Shown: in pieces, positions 33,855-42,448 of the stretch | Position numbering within the stretch: the stretch's first letter is position 1 | How the letters are laid out: every line of letters starts with the position of its first letter | Origin: Nocardia rhamnosiphila NBRC 108938 | GTDB taxonomy: Bacteria > Actinomycetota > Actinomycetes > Mycobacteriales > Mycobacteriaceae | Length of the DNA: 64,000 nt | Assembly: GCF_000720425.1 (NCBI RefSeq) | Contig: NZ_JOAJ01000001.1 | Coordinates: 1,178,001 to 1,242,000 of the forward strand | Direction: 5' to 3' | Notes under the pieces: model-generated | What the model was told of the DNA's origin: nothing | What the model saw: the letters and a program-made list of their open reading frames with translations, nothing else | Databases searched by the model: none | Program-made: the position numbers and the translations under genes

Positions 33855-33886
33855 TTAATCGAGTGATTAATTAATCGACTGATTAA
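33855..33886. promoter_or_regulatory. paired TetR operators of the catabolic operon
   Basis: Two head-to-tail 16-bp sites abut: TTAATCGAGTGATTAA (33855-33870) and TTAATCGACTGATTAA (33871-33886). Each is an inverted repeat of TTAATC and GATTAA with a four-base centre, and the 32 bp together are nearly palindromic. They cover the predicted transcription start of the operon. The AT content is striking in this GC-rich region. Confidence 0.75.
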
Positions 33887-33887
33887 A

Positions 33888-33917
33888 GTTATACGGTCGG
33901 ACGAAAGACGCTGTCAA
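33888..33917 (-). promoter_or_regulatory. promoter of the ten-gene catabolic operon
   Basis: On the minus strand a perfect -35 TTGACA (33917-33912) and a -10 TATAAC (33893-33888) are 18 bp apart. Transcription should begin near 33881, inside the second operator site. On the plus strand TTATAC (33889-33894) could serve TetR, so the two promoters overlap. Confidence 0.7.
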
Positions 33918-34085
33918 GGGCCGGAATTCCGCGGACGACCGGCCCCGCCGCGACGACCTGCGCCGGACCGGCGGCGGGACCGGCGTGGGGTTTCCCTATG
34001 ATCGACACATCGGGCAAGCCGTCTCGACGCCCGAGCGCCGGAGCGGTTCGGCCCACCCGACAGCGACCCCGCGGATGGAGGTGCC

Positions 34086-34700
34086 ATGACCCAGCGAGCC
34101 GCGGATCAGCCGGCCGGGGCAGCGGCGGATGCCGAAAGCCTGTCCACCCGCTCGGCGCTGCTCGACGCCGCCGAGCAGGTGATGCTCGAGGACGGCTACG
34201 CCGCCGTGAGTTCCCGCCGCCTGGCAGCGCGGGCCGGCGTCAACGCCGCGCTGGTCTACTACTACTTCGGCACCATGGACAATCTGTTCGTCGAACTGTT
34301 CCGGCGCGGGTCCGAACGCAGCTATCGGCGGCTGCTCGGCGCGGCGGATGCCGAGCAGCCGCTGTGGGCACTCTGGGAAGCCGTCCACGATCAGTCGCGC
34401 ACCTCGCTCACCATGGAGTTCGTCTCCATGGCGACCCACCGCCCGTCCATCCGGGCCGAGATCGCACAGTCGTCGAAACGATTTCGCGCGCTGCAACTCG
34501 ATATCGCCACCCGCGCGCTCGCCGGGCACGAGCCCGGCAACTGGACTCCGGTCACCCTGGTGATGCTCATGTCCAGCGTTTCCCGGTTCCTGCGGATGGA
34601 GGAATCGTTCGGCATAGACACCGGCCACGCCGAGATCGCTTCCGTCGTCGAGGATTTCCTGCGCGAAACGGAGGGCGAGCGCCGCCGCACGGCCGAGTAG
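34086..34700 (+). CDS. TetR family repressor of the catabolic operon
   Basis: A 204-residue TetR regulator. After a flexible N-terminus the HTH is AVSSRRLAARAGVNAALVYYYFG (about residues 41-63), the standard recognition helix ending YYYF. The C-terminal ligand domain is of unknown type. GGAGG precedes ATG 34086. It diverges from the SDR-led operon, with two tandem TTAATC palindromes between; repression relieved by a pathway metabolite is the likely scheme. Confidence 0.87.
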   Translation: MTQRAADQPAGAAADAESLSTRSALLDAAEQVMLEDGYAAVSSRRLAARAGVNAALVYYYFGTMDNLFVELFRRGSERSYRRLLGAADAEQPLWALWEAVHDQSRTSLTMEFVSMATHRPSIRAEIAQSSKRFRALQLDIATRALAGHEPGNWTPVTLVMLMSSVSRFLRMEESFGIDTGHAEIASVVEDFLRETEGERRRTAE

Positions 34701-35331
34701 AGTCATGCCCTCGGCGCGGCGCTCCACCAGGAACGGATCGAGCCCACCGCCCGGCAGCACCTCCGCGGGCGCCGCGGGACGGCGCGGACGCCGGGTCTCG
34801 CTGGTGGAGCTGCCGATGGCCGAGCGCGAGCCGGATTGCGCACTTTCCCACACGGGTCCCGCCCGGCCTGCGTTTCATGATCACCGCCGGCGCCGTCGAA
34901 TCCGCCGACTCCGACGCTTTCGCGGCCGCGGCACCGCGCTGCCCGGTTCTCCGGGCCGAACCGATGAGCGGCGGTGGATCCACCGCAGGTGACCGACCGG
35001 CGGGCCGCGAGAACCCGGCGGAGGTAATGGGTTCCGATTTCGTGCGTCGTGCCCCGAGGTCGGGCGTGGCGCCGCAGAGCCGCCGGGCACCTGGATTCGC
35101 GACGCTGTGCGCCGCGCACCCGTCCTGGCGGGCACGCGGCGCGGTGACCGGATGGGGCGCCCGTGGCCACGTACTGTGGGAGCTCACCGCGCTCGGCGCG
35201 ACGCGGACAGTTCGCGACACGCCAGGGTTGGACTCTGCCCGGTTCTATCGGTCGTGATCGCGAACGACAGCTTGGGAATGTGAATGCGGACATTCGCATA
35301 TCGAGACGTCGACGAACGGAGGTCGGTACCT
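34701..35331. other. 631-base region without a convincing gene
   Basis: Between TetR and the carbonic anhydrase. Several frames are open because of the GC content, but none has a recognisable motif, good start site or consistent codon use. Pieces such as GLRFMITAGAVES (near 34870-34910) look protein-like but match nothing I know; the stretch may be a heavily decayed gene. The carbonic anhydrase ribosome site GGAGGT is at 35318-35323. Confidence 0.5.
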
Positions 35332-35823
35332 ATGACGGTGACCGATGACTACCTGGCCAACAACGCGCGCTACGCGGAACAGTTCAGCGGTCCGCTCCCC
35401 CTGCCGCCCAGCAAGCATGTCGCGGTGGTCGCCTGCATGGACGCTCGGCTGGACGTCTACCGGATCCTGGGTGTGCAGGACGGCGAGGCGCATGTCATCC
35501 GTAATGCGGGCGGGGTGGTGACCGATGACGAGATCCGCTCGCTGGCGATCAGCCAGCGGCTGCTGGGCACCACCGAAATCATCCTGATCCACCACACCGA
35601 TTGCGGAATGCTCACCTTCACCGATGACGATTTCAAACGCGGCATCCAGGACGAGACGGGTATCAAACCCACCTGGTCGGCCGAGTCTTTCTCCGATCTG
35701 AACGAAGATGTGCGGCAGTCGCTCCGGCGAATCGAAACCAGTCCGTTCATCACCAAGACCTCGTCGCTGCGCGGTTTCGTCTTCGATGTCGCCACCGGAC
35801 GGCTCGACGAAGTCGGCGCCTGA
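35332..35823 (+). CDS. beta-carbonic anhydrase (Rv1284-like)
   Basis: A 163-residue beta-class carbonic anhydrase interconverting CO2 and bicarbonate. Zinc ligands are C35 (CMDARLD), H88 and C91 (HHTDCGM), with the D37-R39 dyad intact; the numbering equals that of M. tuberculosis Rv1284. IRNAGGVVTDD is the other signature. ATG 35332 has GGAGGT eight bases upstream; the longer frame from 35284 lacks a site. Ends before a perfect hairpin. Single-gene unit. Confidence 0.9.
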   Translation: MTVTDDYLANNARYAEQFSGPLPLPPSKHVAVVACMDARLDVYRILGVQDGEAHVIRNAGGVVTDDEIRSLAISQRLLGTTEIILIHHTDCGMLTFTDDDFKRGIQDETGIKPTWSAESFSDLNEDVRQSLRRIETSPFITKTSSLRGFVFDVATGRLDEVGA

Positions 35824-35855
35824 CCCACTCCGAGGCCACCGCTCCCGGCCATGCT

Positions 35856-35891
35856 CCGTGCCGCGCGCACCCGATGGTGCGCGCGGCACGG
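35856..35891. terminator. perfect 16-bp hairpin between convergent genes
   Basis: CCGTGCCGCGCGCACC, loop CGAT, then the exact complement. It lies between the stops of the carbonic anhydrase and the next, convergent gene. Confidence 0.65.
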
Positions 35892-35895
35892 CCGT

Positions 35896-36816
35896 TCACA
35901 ACGCGCCGTTCGCGGTGAGCACCTCGAACGCGGCGTCGGCGCTGCGCCACAAGACATCCATCTCCGCGCGCACCGCGGGTTCGGCCGCCGGGTCCTGCAG
36001 CGCCAGACCGTTGCCGAAGATCACCACATTGGCGCCCAGATCGGCCAGCCGCAACAGCGGACCGGTGGCCACGCCCGCACCCAGTACGGCATCGAGCCCC
36101 TCCCCGAGGAAGTAGAACCGCCACAGCGGCCCGAGATCGCCGCCGTAGAGCTCGCGGGTGAGATCGACGATGAGCGCTCCGTGACTCGCGATCGCGTCGA
36201 CGATCCGGAAGTGGTCGGGCGCGTTGGCCGCAGTGGCACGGGTGGCGGCGACGGCATTGGACAGGTCGACGGTGAGGTGGGCGTTGTAGCCCGCCATCGC
36301 GACTCGGGCCGGCGACAGTTCGCAGCGGTGGGCGAGCCGGAAATAGTGGTTCCACTGGGGTTCGCTGGGCGCACCGGTGAATTCCGCGTGCACAGTGCGC
36401 AGAAACCGCAGCAGCAGATCGAGGCTGATGCGATGCGCCCACTCCGGGTCGTCGAACGCGGCCGGATCGCGTTGCAGCGGCATCACCGCGGCCTGTTCGA
36501 CCGCGTCGAGTCCCAGGGCGAGCAGTCCACGCCGATCCCGGTGCGCCACCAGGATCTCGGTGATCCGCCGATGCCGTTCGACCGCCCGTTCCAGCCGGTC
36601 CAGCGACGAACCGGAGTTCTCGTCGTAATCCGTTGACGTATCGGACAGCTCGACGATCTCGGTGAGTTCCGCGGCCGACAACGCTGTGCCGCAGGCAGTA
36701 TCCAGCTCGGACGCCGCGGCGCGCCCCCCACCGGTCAGCGCGGCCATATCGACCAGGAACACGGTCGCGAAGACGAGGACGAGGTATCTCGACCGCACCG
36801 GCCGCTGGCTGGACAT
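35896..36816 (-). CDS. exported DUF5995-like protein
   Basis: A 306-residue protein with an N-terminal signal peptide (RSRYLVLVFATVFLVDMAALTG, cleavage probably near AAASEL). The mature part is helical and contains WNHYFRLAHRCELSPARVAM and AGYNAHLTVDLSNAV, reminiscent of the DUF5995 family with its conserved NAH...DL motif. No known activity. It converges on the carbonic anhydrase gene; a 173-base gap separates its start from the GlxA-type regulator upstream. Confidence 0.65.
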   Translation of the reverse strand: MSSQRPVRSRYLVLVFATVFLVDMAALTGGGRAAASELDTACGTALSAAELTEIVELSDTSTDYDENSGSSLDRLERAVERHRRITEILVAHRDRRGLLALGLDAVEQAAVMPLQRDPAAFDDPEWAHRISLDLLLRFLRTVHAEFTGAPSEPQWNHYFRLAHRCELSPARVAMAGYNAHLTVDLSNAVAATRATAANAPDHFRIVDAIASHGALIVDLTRELYGGDLGPLWRFYFLGEGLDAVLGAGVATGPLLRLADLGANVVIFGNGLALQDPAAEPAVRAEMDVLWRSADAAFEVLTANGAL

Positions 36817-36989
36817 ACCTGTTTCGCTTTCACTCGGCGGACGACTGAGCCGTGAAACCGGCCATATGCGATAGATCCGGAACAGCGGTGTTTCGGGTGA
36901 GCCGCCCTGCCGGGCGCGCGCCCGAGCCTAGCTCAGCCGCCGCCACGAGCCGCCCTCCCGCCCGTGGGAGCGGCCGGTCGGCCTGCGCG

Positions 36990-37964
36990 TCAGCCGCGGA
37001 ACGCGCGCCGGTAGGCCGCGGGGGTGGTGCCGAGCAGCGTGTGGAACCGGCGCCGCAGATTGGTGGCGGAGGTGAGCCCGACCCGGGCGGCGATCGCCTC
37101 GACGGGCAGATCGGTCTCCTCGAGCAGCCGGCGCGCCGCGGTGACCCGCTGAGTCAGCAGCCAGCGCCCCGGGCTGGTCCCGAGTTGATCTTCGAATCGG
37201 CGGGCCAGGGTGCGCGGCGAGACCCCCGCCCGGCCGGCCAGATCGGACAGTGTGATGGGCCGATCGAGGTGGGCGATGCTCCAGTGCAGCAGAGCGGCGA
37301 CGGACTCACCGGTGGCGTGCGGGGTAACCGGCGCCGGGACGAACTGGGCCTGCCCGCCCTCCCGGTGCGGTGGCATGACCATGTGCCGGGCGAGTTCGGA
37401 CGCGTATGACGCGCCGTGATCGCTGCGTACCAGATGTAGGCACAGATCGATACCGGCACCCGCCCCCGCGCTGGTGGCGATGTTCCCGTGGTCCACATAC
37501 AGCACACCGGGGTCCACCTGCACCCGGGGGAAGCGAGCACGCAGTTCGCCGGTGCGCGCCCAGTGGGTCGTCGCGGTCCGTCCGTCGAGCAGACCGGTCT
37601 GTGCCAGGGCGAACGCGCCGGTGCAGATCGAGACCAGTCGCACTCCCCGGGCGGCGGCCGCGCGCAACGCCTCCAGCACGGCGGGTGACACCTCCGCGGT
37701 GAACGGCAGCCAGCCGGGAATCACGACCGTATCCGCGGTCGCCAGGGCCTCGAGGCCCGCCGACACCCACATGGTGTACCCGGCGGTGGTCGTGACCTCG
37801 CCCGGATATTCGGTACAGACCAGGAAGTCGTAACGGCCGGGCAGCCCCTCGCGCGGCGTACCGAAGACTTCCGCCACACACCCGAGTTCGAACGGGGCCT
37901 GCGGCGGTGTCACCAGGGCGGCGACGCGATGCAGTCCGGCCGGGCCGGCCCACCGATCAGTCAT
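36990..37964 (-). CDS. GlxA family transcriptional regulator (DJ-1/PfpI plus AraC)
   Basis: A 324-residue regulator. Residues 10-180 form a DJ-1/PfpI-like amidotransferase fold with SICTGAFALAQTGLLDGR, where the Cys of the family elbow is present; residues 215-320 are an AraC/XylS DNA-binding domain with two HTHs (LSDLAGRAGVSPRTLARRF and VEAIAARVGLTSATNLRRRF). It diverges, with only 71 bases between starts, from a cupin gene that is its likely target. Effector unknown. Confidence 0.88.
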   Translation of the reverse strand: MTDRWAGPAGLHRVAALVTPPQAPFELGCVAEVFGTPREGLPGRYDFLVCTEYPGEVTTTAGYTMWVSAGLEALATADTVVIPGWLPFTAEVSPAVLEALRAAAARGVRLVSICTGAFALAQTGLLDGRTATTHWARTGELRARFPRVQVDPGVLYVDHGNIATSAGAGAGIDLCLHLVRSDHGASYASELARHMVMPPHREGGQAQFVPAPVTPHATGESVAALLHWSIAHLDRPITLSDLAGRAGVSPRTLARRFEDQLGTSPGRWLLTQRVTAARRLLEETDLPVEAIAARVGLTSATNLRRRFHTLLGTTPAAYRRAFRG

Positions 37965-38035
37965 GACAGAAAAGTACTCGAAGATGACTTTCCTGACACT
38001 GGCACCTTACGATCCCGGCTCGGCATGCTGGCCGT

Positions 38036-38386
38036 ATGACCGTCACCCCGCACTCCGAAAATGGCCCGGCCATGCCCGGTTACGCCTGGTCGGCCCTGGC
38101 CGACGCGCCCGTCCGGGAGCTGTTTCCCGGTATCCGACTGCGCTCACTGTGGTCCGGCCCGGACGGTGCCTCGGCCCATGTTCTGGAGATGACACCCGGC
38201 AGCCGGTGGGAGGGCGTCGATGTGCACCGGCCCGGGCCGGAAGAAGTGTTCGTGGTGTCCGGCACCTTCAACGACGGCGTCCGCGATTACCCGGCCGGGT
38301 CGTTCATCCACGCACCGGCCGGATCCTGGCACATACCGCAGACCGTGACGGGTTGTGTGCTGTTCGTGTTCTATCCCGAGGGCTGA
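38036..38386 (+). CDS. cupin domain protein (ChrR-like)
   Basis: A 116-residue single-domain cupin. The first motif is DVHRPGPEEVFVVSGTFNDG and the second PAGSFIHAPAGSWH, together giving His and Glu metal ligands. It resembles the cupin half of ChrR but lacks the anti-sigma half. It could be a small metal-dependent enzyme or sensor. Divergent from the GlxA-type regulator; it ends nine bases before the convergent oxidoreductase gene. Confidence 0.8.
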   Translation: MTVTPHSENGPAMPGYAWSALADAPVRELFPGIRLRSLWSGPDGASAHVLEMTPGSRWEGVDVHRPGPEEVFVVSGTFNDGVRDYPAGSFIHAPAGSWHIPQTVTGCVLFVFYPEG

Positions 38387-38395
38387 TCACCCCCG

Positions 38396-39277
38396 TCAGC
38401 GGGACGCGATCAGTTCCAGCGTCTCTTCCAGGACGGCGAGCGGAACCGCACTCGGGACCAGGATGAACTCGTCCAGCCCGGCTTCCTCGGCGGCGTCCAG
38501 CGTGCGGTGCAACGCCGCGGCGTCGTAGGTCTTCATCGAGGAAGCCGCTCCCGCGGCCGCCTCGCCACCGAGAAAGCCCAGGTACTCCGCGGTGAAATCG
38601 CGCAGAACCTCCTCGGGCCCGGGCACACCGAGCGCGTAGAAACACCCGCTCACCAGGCGCGGCGCGTCCCGGCCCGCCTCGGCCCAGGCGCGACGCGCGG
38701 CCTCGGCGGACCAGCGGATCTCGGCGGGCACCCCGCCCACACTGAACGCCACGACCCCATCGGCCCACCGGGCGGCGCGCGCGAGCGATTTCGGGCCGAG
38801 GGCGCCGGCGAGCACGGGCGGGCCGCCGGGCTGCACGCACGGCGGCCCGAGCGGATCACCTCCGGCGACGGCCGGTTCCCCGGCCCACAGCGCGCGCAAT
38901 TCGGCGACCGCGCGATCCAGCCGATCGTGGCGGCGCTCGAATCCCGCACCGAGACTGCGATAGTCGTCGCCACGGCCCCCGACGCCTACGCCGAGAGCGA
39001 AGCGTCCCGCGGACAGCACATCGATCGTCGCGGCCTGTTTGGCGACCAACGCCACCGGATGGGCCGGCAGCACCGACAGATTCGCGAAGATCCGGACCCG
39101 TTCGGTGACCGCGGCGGCCGCGGCGAGGGTCGTCCACATCTCCTGATTGTGGAAGGTCATCCGCTCGCCGCACGAGATACTGGCGACGGGCCCCTGCTCG
39201 GCGAGCCGGCACCAATCGACGGTGGCCGCCCGGTCGTAGCCGCGGCACATGGTGGGTAGTGCGATCCCGATATCCAT
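38396..39277 (-). CDS. LLM class (probable F420-dependent) oxidoreductase
   Basis: A 293-residue luciferase-fold oxidoreductase. DIGIALPT opens the barrel, LSVLPAHPVALVAKQAATIDVLSAGRF is the family signature and GVGVGGRGDDYRSLG follows at the cofactor loop. F420 is the most likely cofactor given the lineage. ATG 39277 is used rather than one six codons earlier because MDIGIALPT is the normal start. No operon partners; it ends close to the convergent cupin. Confidence 0.82.
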   Translation of the reverse strand: MDIGIALPTMCRGYDRAATVDWCRLAEQGPVASISCGERMTFHNQEMWTTLAAAAAVTERVRIFANLSVLPAHPVALVAKQAATIDVLSAGRFALGVGVGGRGDDYRSLGAGFERRHDRLDRAVAELRALWAGEPAVAGGDPLGPPCVQPGGPPVLAGALGPKSLARAARWADGVVAFSVGGVPAEIRWSAEAARRAWAEAGRDAPRLVSGCFYALGVPGPEEVLRDFTAEYLGFLGGEAAAGAASSMKTYDAAALHRTLDAAEEAGLDEFILVPSAVPLAVLEETLELIASR

Positions 39278-39352
39278 CGCCCCAGCATCGGGCAACCGAG
39301 CCCGCTTAGCAAGAACAGGTTCTAGTTTTCGCCGAGCCGGAGACGGACCGCA

Positions 39353-39667
39353 CTACCCCCCACCACCACCACAGCCGCCACCTCCGCCACCACAGCCACT
39401 TCCGCCACCACAGCCACCACCCCCACCGCAGCCGCTGTCGCCTCCGCCGCCCCCGCTTCCGATGTACCAGCCGCCCGCCGCGGCCGCACCGGTGGCGCCA
39501 CGCCGGCGGGTGGCACGCAGCGGAGCCCGGCTCTGCCGGAACCTGCGCACTGCGGCCGCGCCGGCCAGCACCACCCCGATCGCGAAGAACCAGCCGCCCA
39601 CCCCGAATCCGAAGAGATCGGTCAGCACGAGGCCGACGAGAACTGCCGAAGCAGATAGGAAAAGCAC
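39353..39667 (-). CDS. small membrane protein with Gly/Cys-rich tail
   Basis: A 104-residue protein. Two hydrophobic segments (about residues 3-17 and 24-40) are followed by a basic stretch (RRFRQSRAPLRATRRR) and a C-terminal tail of about 35 residues that is almost all Gly with four regularly placed Cys and a Ser. The tail is encoded by a CCACC/GCCACC-type sequence repeat at 39353-39450. The start is GTG 39667 with GGGGAGG upstream. Gly/Cys-rich tails of this kind occur in other bacterial membrane proteins of unknown role. Confidence 0.6.
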   Translation of the reverse strand: MLFLSASAVLVGLVLTDLFGFGVGGWFFAIGVVLAGAAAVRRFRQSRAPLRATRRRGATGAAAAGGWYIGSGGGGGDSGCGGGGGCGGGSGCGGGGGGCGGGGG

Positions 39668-39993
39668 GATACCTCCCCGAGTGGTCGATCCACCTCAGAA
39701 GAGGCTACCCCGCAGCAGATCTCGGTGAACTTCTCCGACGGCACAGAATTTCGCGGTGGACTCCGCGCGGGCCGCCCTCGAGCGGCACATCGGCCCCTCT
39801 CCCCAGCGTGGGAGCGTCCCGGAGATGCCTCCTCCACCCGGGCCGCGCGCACGCTCGCCCGATCGGGTGTCCCGGGCGGCCGGGCGCCCGGGACACGGGT
39901 AGGGTGAACGCGAAAGTCGGCAAGGACGGCGGGCGCGCGTTTTGCCGATCCGTCGGCCGGTGAAGCGACACCCGTGCACAGATCGGTGAGGAA
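39668..39993. promoter_or_regulatory. divergent region upstream of the desaturase, with inverted repeat
   Basis: 326 bases without a gene. GTGTCCCGGG (39867-39876) and its exact complement CCCGGGACAC (39887-39896), spaced by ten bases, lie immediately before a possible -10, TAGGGT (39899-39904). The repeat thus covers the -35 and spacer, where a repressor would act. A desaturase regulator gene is not adjacent. Confidence 0.4.
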
Positions 39994-41076
39994 ATGACGG
40001 CAAACGCCGCCACACATGATGTTCCTGTCGACCGGATCGAGGCCCCCGCGCCTCCCGAGGTCCCGGCCCGCGCCGCACGCCACAGCGACTACGCGGTGCT
40101 GTTGCGGCAGGTGCGCGACGCGGGTCTGCTGGACCGGCGCCCCCGGTACTACCTCTGGAAGGGCGGGGCCGCCCTACTGGCACTGGCCGCCGGATGGACC
40201 GCGTTCGTCCTGATCGGCGACTCGTGGTGGCAGCTGGCCACGGCGGCCTTCCTCGCCGCGCTCTTCGCTCAGTTCGCCTTTCTCGGCCACGACGCGGGGC
40301 ACCGGCAGATCGCCGGCAGCCGGCGGGCGGACTATCTGCTCGGCGCGATTTTCGGCAATCTCGCCATCGGCGTGAGTATCGGCTGGTGGACGAGCAACCA
40401 CAACCGTCACCACGCGCATCCCAATACCGAGGACGCCGATCCCGACATCATGGGTGTGCTGGCCCATTCGAGTGTCCGGGCACGCGCCGGACGCGGCCTG
40501 CGCCGGGTGATCTTCCGCTACCAGGGTTGGCTCTTCTTCCCGATGCTGCTCCTGGAGGGCTTCAGCCTGCACTTCTCGAGTGTCCGGGCGATCGTGCGGC
40601 GCGATATCCCCCGGCGCGGCCTGGAGGCCGCGCTATTGGCCGCGCACGCCGTGGGCTACCTCACCGTCGTCTTCCTGGTGCTCCCGCCACTGCACGCACT
40701 CGGCTTCATCGCCGTACAGCAGGGTCTGTTCGGGCTCTACATGGGAACCACGTTCGCGCCCAACCACAAAGGTATGGCGGTACTCCCGGCCGGTGATACG
40801 ACGGACTATCTGCGCCGCCAGGTCCTCACCTCCCGCAACGTCCGCGGCGGGGTCGTGATCGATACCGCCTTCGGTGGCCTCAACTACCAGATCGAACACC
40901 ATCTGTTCCCCTCCATGCCCCGGCCGAACCTGCGGCGGGCCCAGCCGATCGTCGCGAAATACTGCGCGGAGATCGGCGTGCCCTACTGCGAGACGGGCCT
41001 GTTCGATTCCTATGCCCGGGCCCTCGGACACCTGCACACCGTCGGCCGGGCGGCCGGACCCGAGCGGTCCGGATAG
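39994..41076 (+). CDS. membrane fatty acid desaturase
   Basis: A 360-residue integral-membrane acyl desaturase. The three diiron His boxes are present: HDAGH (about residue 100), HNRHH (about 133) and QIEHH (about 298), the last with Gln in place of the first His as in front-end (delta-6-type) and actinobacterial acyl-lipid desaturases. Four or so hydrophobic segments fit the family. It introduces a double bond into a membrane fatty acid using a ferredoxin; regiochemistry cannot be read. A P450 gene converges on it downstream. Confidence 0.88.
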   Translation: MTANAATHDVPVDRIEAPAPPEVPARAARHSDYAVLLRQVRDAGLLDRRPRYYLWKGGAALLALAAGWTAFVLIGDSWWQLATAAFLAALFAQFAFLGHDAGHRQIAGSRRADYLLGAIFGNLAIGVSIGWWTSNHNRHHAHPNTEDADPDIMGVLAHSSVRARAGRGLRRVIFRYQGWLFFPMLLLEGFSLHFSSVRAIVRRDIPRRGLEAALLAAHAVGYLTVVFLVLPPLHALGFIAVQQGLFGLYMGTTFAPNHKGMAVLPAGDTTDYLRRQVLTSRNVRGGVVIDTAFGGLNYQIEHHLFPSMPRPNLRRAQPIVAKYCAEIGVPYCETGLFDSYARALGHLHTVGRAAGPERSG

Positions 41077-41119
41077 CCGGCGATCCGCGCGAGCGGCTGC
41101 TTCCGGCTCGGGGCGGTAT

Positions 41120-42352
41120 TCAGCGGGACCGTGAGCCGGCGGTGACGGGCAGGGCGGTCAGGCCGTGCAGCGCCAGTCCCTTCCGCGGCACCGCCGGCCC
41201 CGCCTGCGTCAGCCCCGGGAACGCACGCAGCAACGCGGGGAAAGCGAGCTGGGCTTCCAGCCGGGCCAGCGGCGCCCCCAGGCAGTAGTGCACGCCGCCG
41301 CCGAACGACAGCGGCGGTTCGCCCTCCCGGTCCAGGCGCAGGACGTCCGGTTCGGCGAAGACCTCGGGATCCCGATTGGCCGCGCCCAGCAGCAGGACGA
41401 CGCGTTGTCCGGCGGGCAGTGTCAGACCACCGCTGTGCAGTTCCTCCGGCGCGGTGCGGGAGGTGAGCAGCTGCACCGGTGAGTCGTAACGCAGCAGCTC
41501 CTCGGTCGCCGAACCGGCCAGCTCGGGGTTCTCCCGTAGCAATGCCGCCTGGTCCGGGTGTTCGAGCAGCGCGACCAGGCCGTTGGCGAGCAACCCGGTG
41601 GTGGTCTCGAATCCCGCGGCGAACAGCAGGGCCGCCATGGTGATCAGTTCGTCGTCGTCCAAACGCGCGCCGTCGGCGGCCGGGACGACCAGGGCCGACA
41701 GTAGGTCGTCGCGCGGTTCCCCGCGCCGCCGCGCGGCCAGGTCGCGCAGATAGTCGCTGATCTCGGCGGCCGCGTCGTCGGCTCTGGCGACGCCCGGGCC
41801 GTCCAGTAGGTCGAGCACCCCCGCCCAGTCCCGCACCAGCGGCTGGAACCGGAGCCGGTCCGCTTCGGGCACCCCGAGCAGCTCACCGATTACCGTGACC
41901 GGCAAGGGGAACGCGAAAGCGTCGACGAAATCCACCGGGTCCGGCCCGGCCAGATCGCCGAGCAGCCGGTCGACGGTGCGGGCGATCGCCCGGCGCAACC
42001 CGGCCACTCGCCGCGCGGTGAAAGCGCCCGAGACCAGCCTGCGCAGCCGGGTGTGATCGGGTGGATTGCGCACCAGCATGCTGGTGAACATCAGGCGCAG
42101 GCCCGGATGTTCGCGCCAGTCGGCGAACCCGGCGGCGGCGAGTCCGTGTTCCGGTCGCTTCAGCAGCCGATGGTCGCGCGCCAGGGTGGCGGCGAGCCGG
42201 TAACCGCTGACCACGAGCGTCCCGTCCGGAGTGTGGGCGGCGGGACCGAGTTCGCGGAGCTCCCGGTACAGCGGATAGGGGTCGGCCTGCCCGGCCGGTG
42301 TGGTGAGCGCGGACATCAGTCCGCCCACTGTGTTTGCGATCTTCGTCGTCAT
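41120..42352 (-). CDS. cytochrome P450
   Basis: A 410-residue soluble bacterial P450. The I-helix oxygen-binding motif is AGFETTTG, the K-helix EELLRY and the heme-binding loop FGGGVHYCLGAPLARLE with the Cys thiolate. It needs a ferredoxin and reductase, not encoded next to it. ATG 42352 is preferred to 42388. It lies tail-to-tail with the desaturase. Substrate not predictable. Confidence 0.9.
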   Translation of the reverse strand: MTTKIANTVGGLMSALTTPAGQADPYPLYRELRELGPAAHTPDGTLVVSGYRLAATLARDHRLLKRPEHGLAAAGFADWREHPGLRLMFTSMLVRNPPDHTRLRRLVSGAFTARRVAGLRRAIARTVDRLLGDLAGPDPVDFVDAFAFPLPVTVIGELLGVPEADRLRFQPLVRDWAGVLDLLDGPGVARADDAAAEISDYLRDLAARRRGEPRDDLLSALVVPAADGARLDDDELITMAALLFAAGFETTTGLLANGLVALLEHPDQAALLRENPELAGSATEELLRYDSPVQLLTSRTAPEELHSGGLTLPAGQRVVLLLGAANRDPEVFAEPDVLRLDREGEPPLSFGGGVHYCLGAPLARLEAQLAFPALLRAFPGLTQAGPAVPRKGLALHGLTALPVTAGSRSR

Positions 42353-42448
42353 GGTCACCCCCGGTTGGTGGTGTCTCGGAGCGTCCACGACGAGCCTACC
42401 CCCGGCCGCGCACCCTACACCTCGGTGACGGCCGAATCCGCCACGGGC

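Larger units (their letters stand above)
33784..34085. other. divergent control region of the catabolic operon and TetR gene
   Basis: 302 bases without a gene. It holds the operon promoter and paired operators (listed separately). Positions 33918-34085, leading into TetR, show nothing else except the ribosome site GGAGG at 34077-34081. Confidence 0.6.

Noticed and set aside
34701..35331. Candidate gene in the gap after the TetR gene (frames to 35257 + and 35220 -)
   Set aside because: No start with a ribosome site, no motif and unlike codon use; left as unexplained non-coding sequence.
39353..39450. CRISPR-like or tandem repeat array
   Set aside because: The short CCACC units are imperfect, have no spacers and are in frame in a Gly-rich coding tail.
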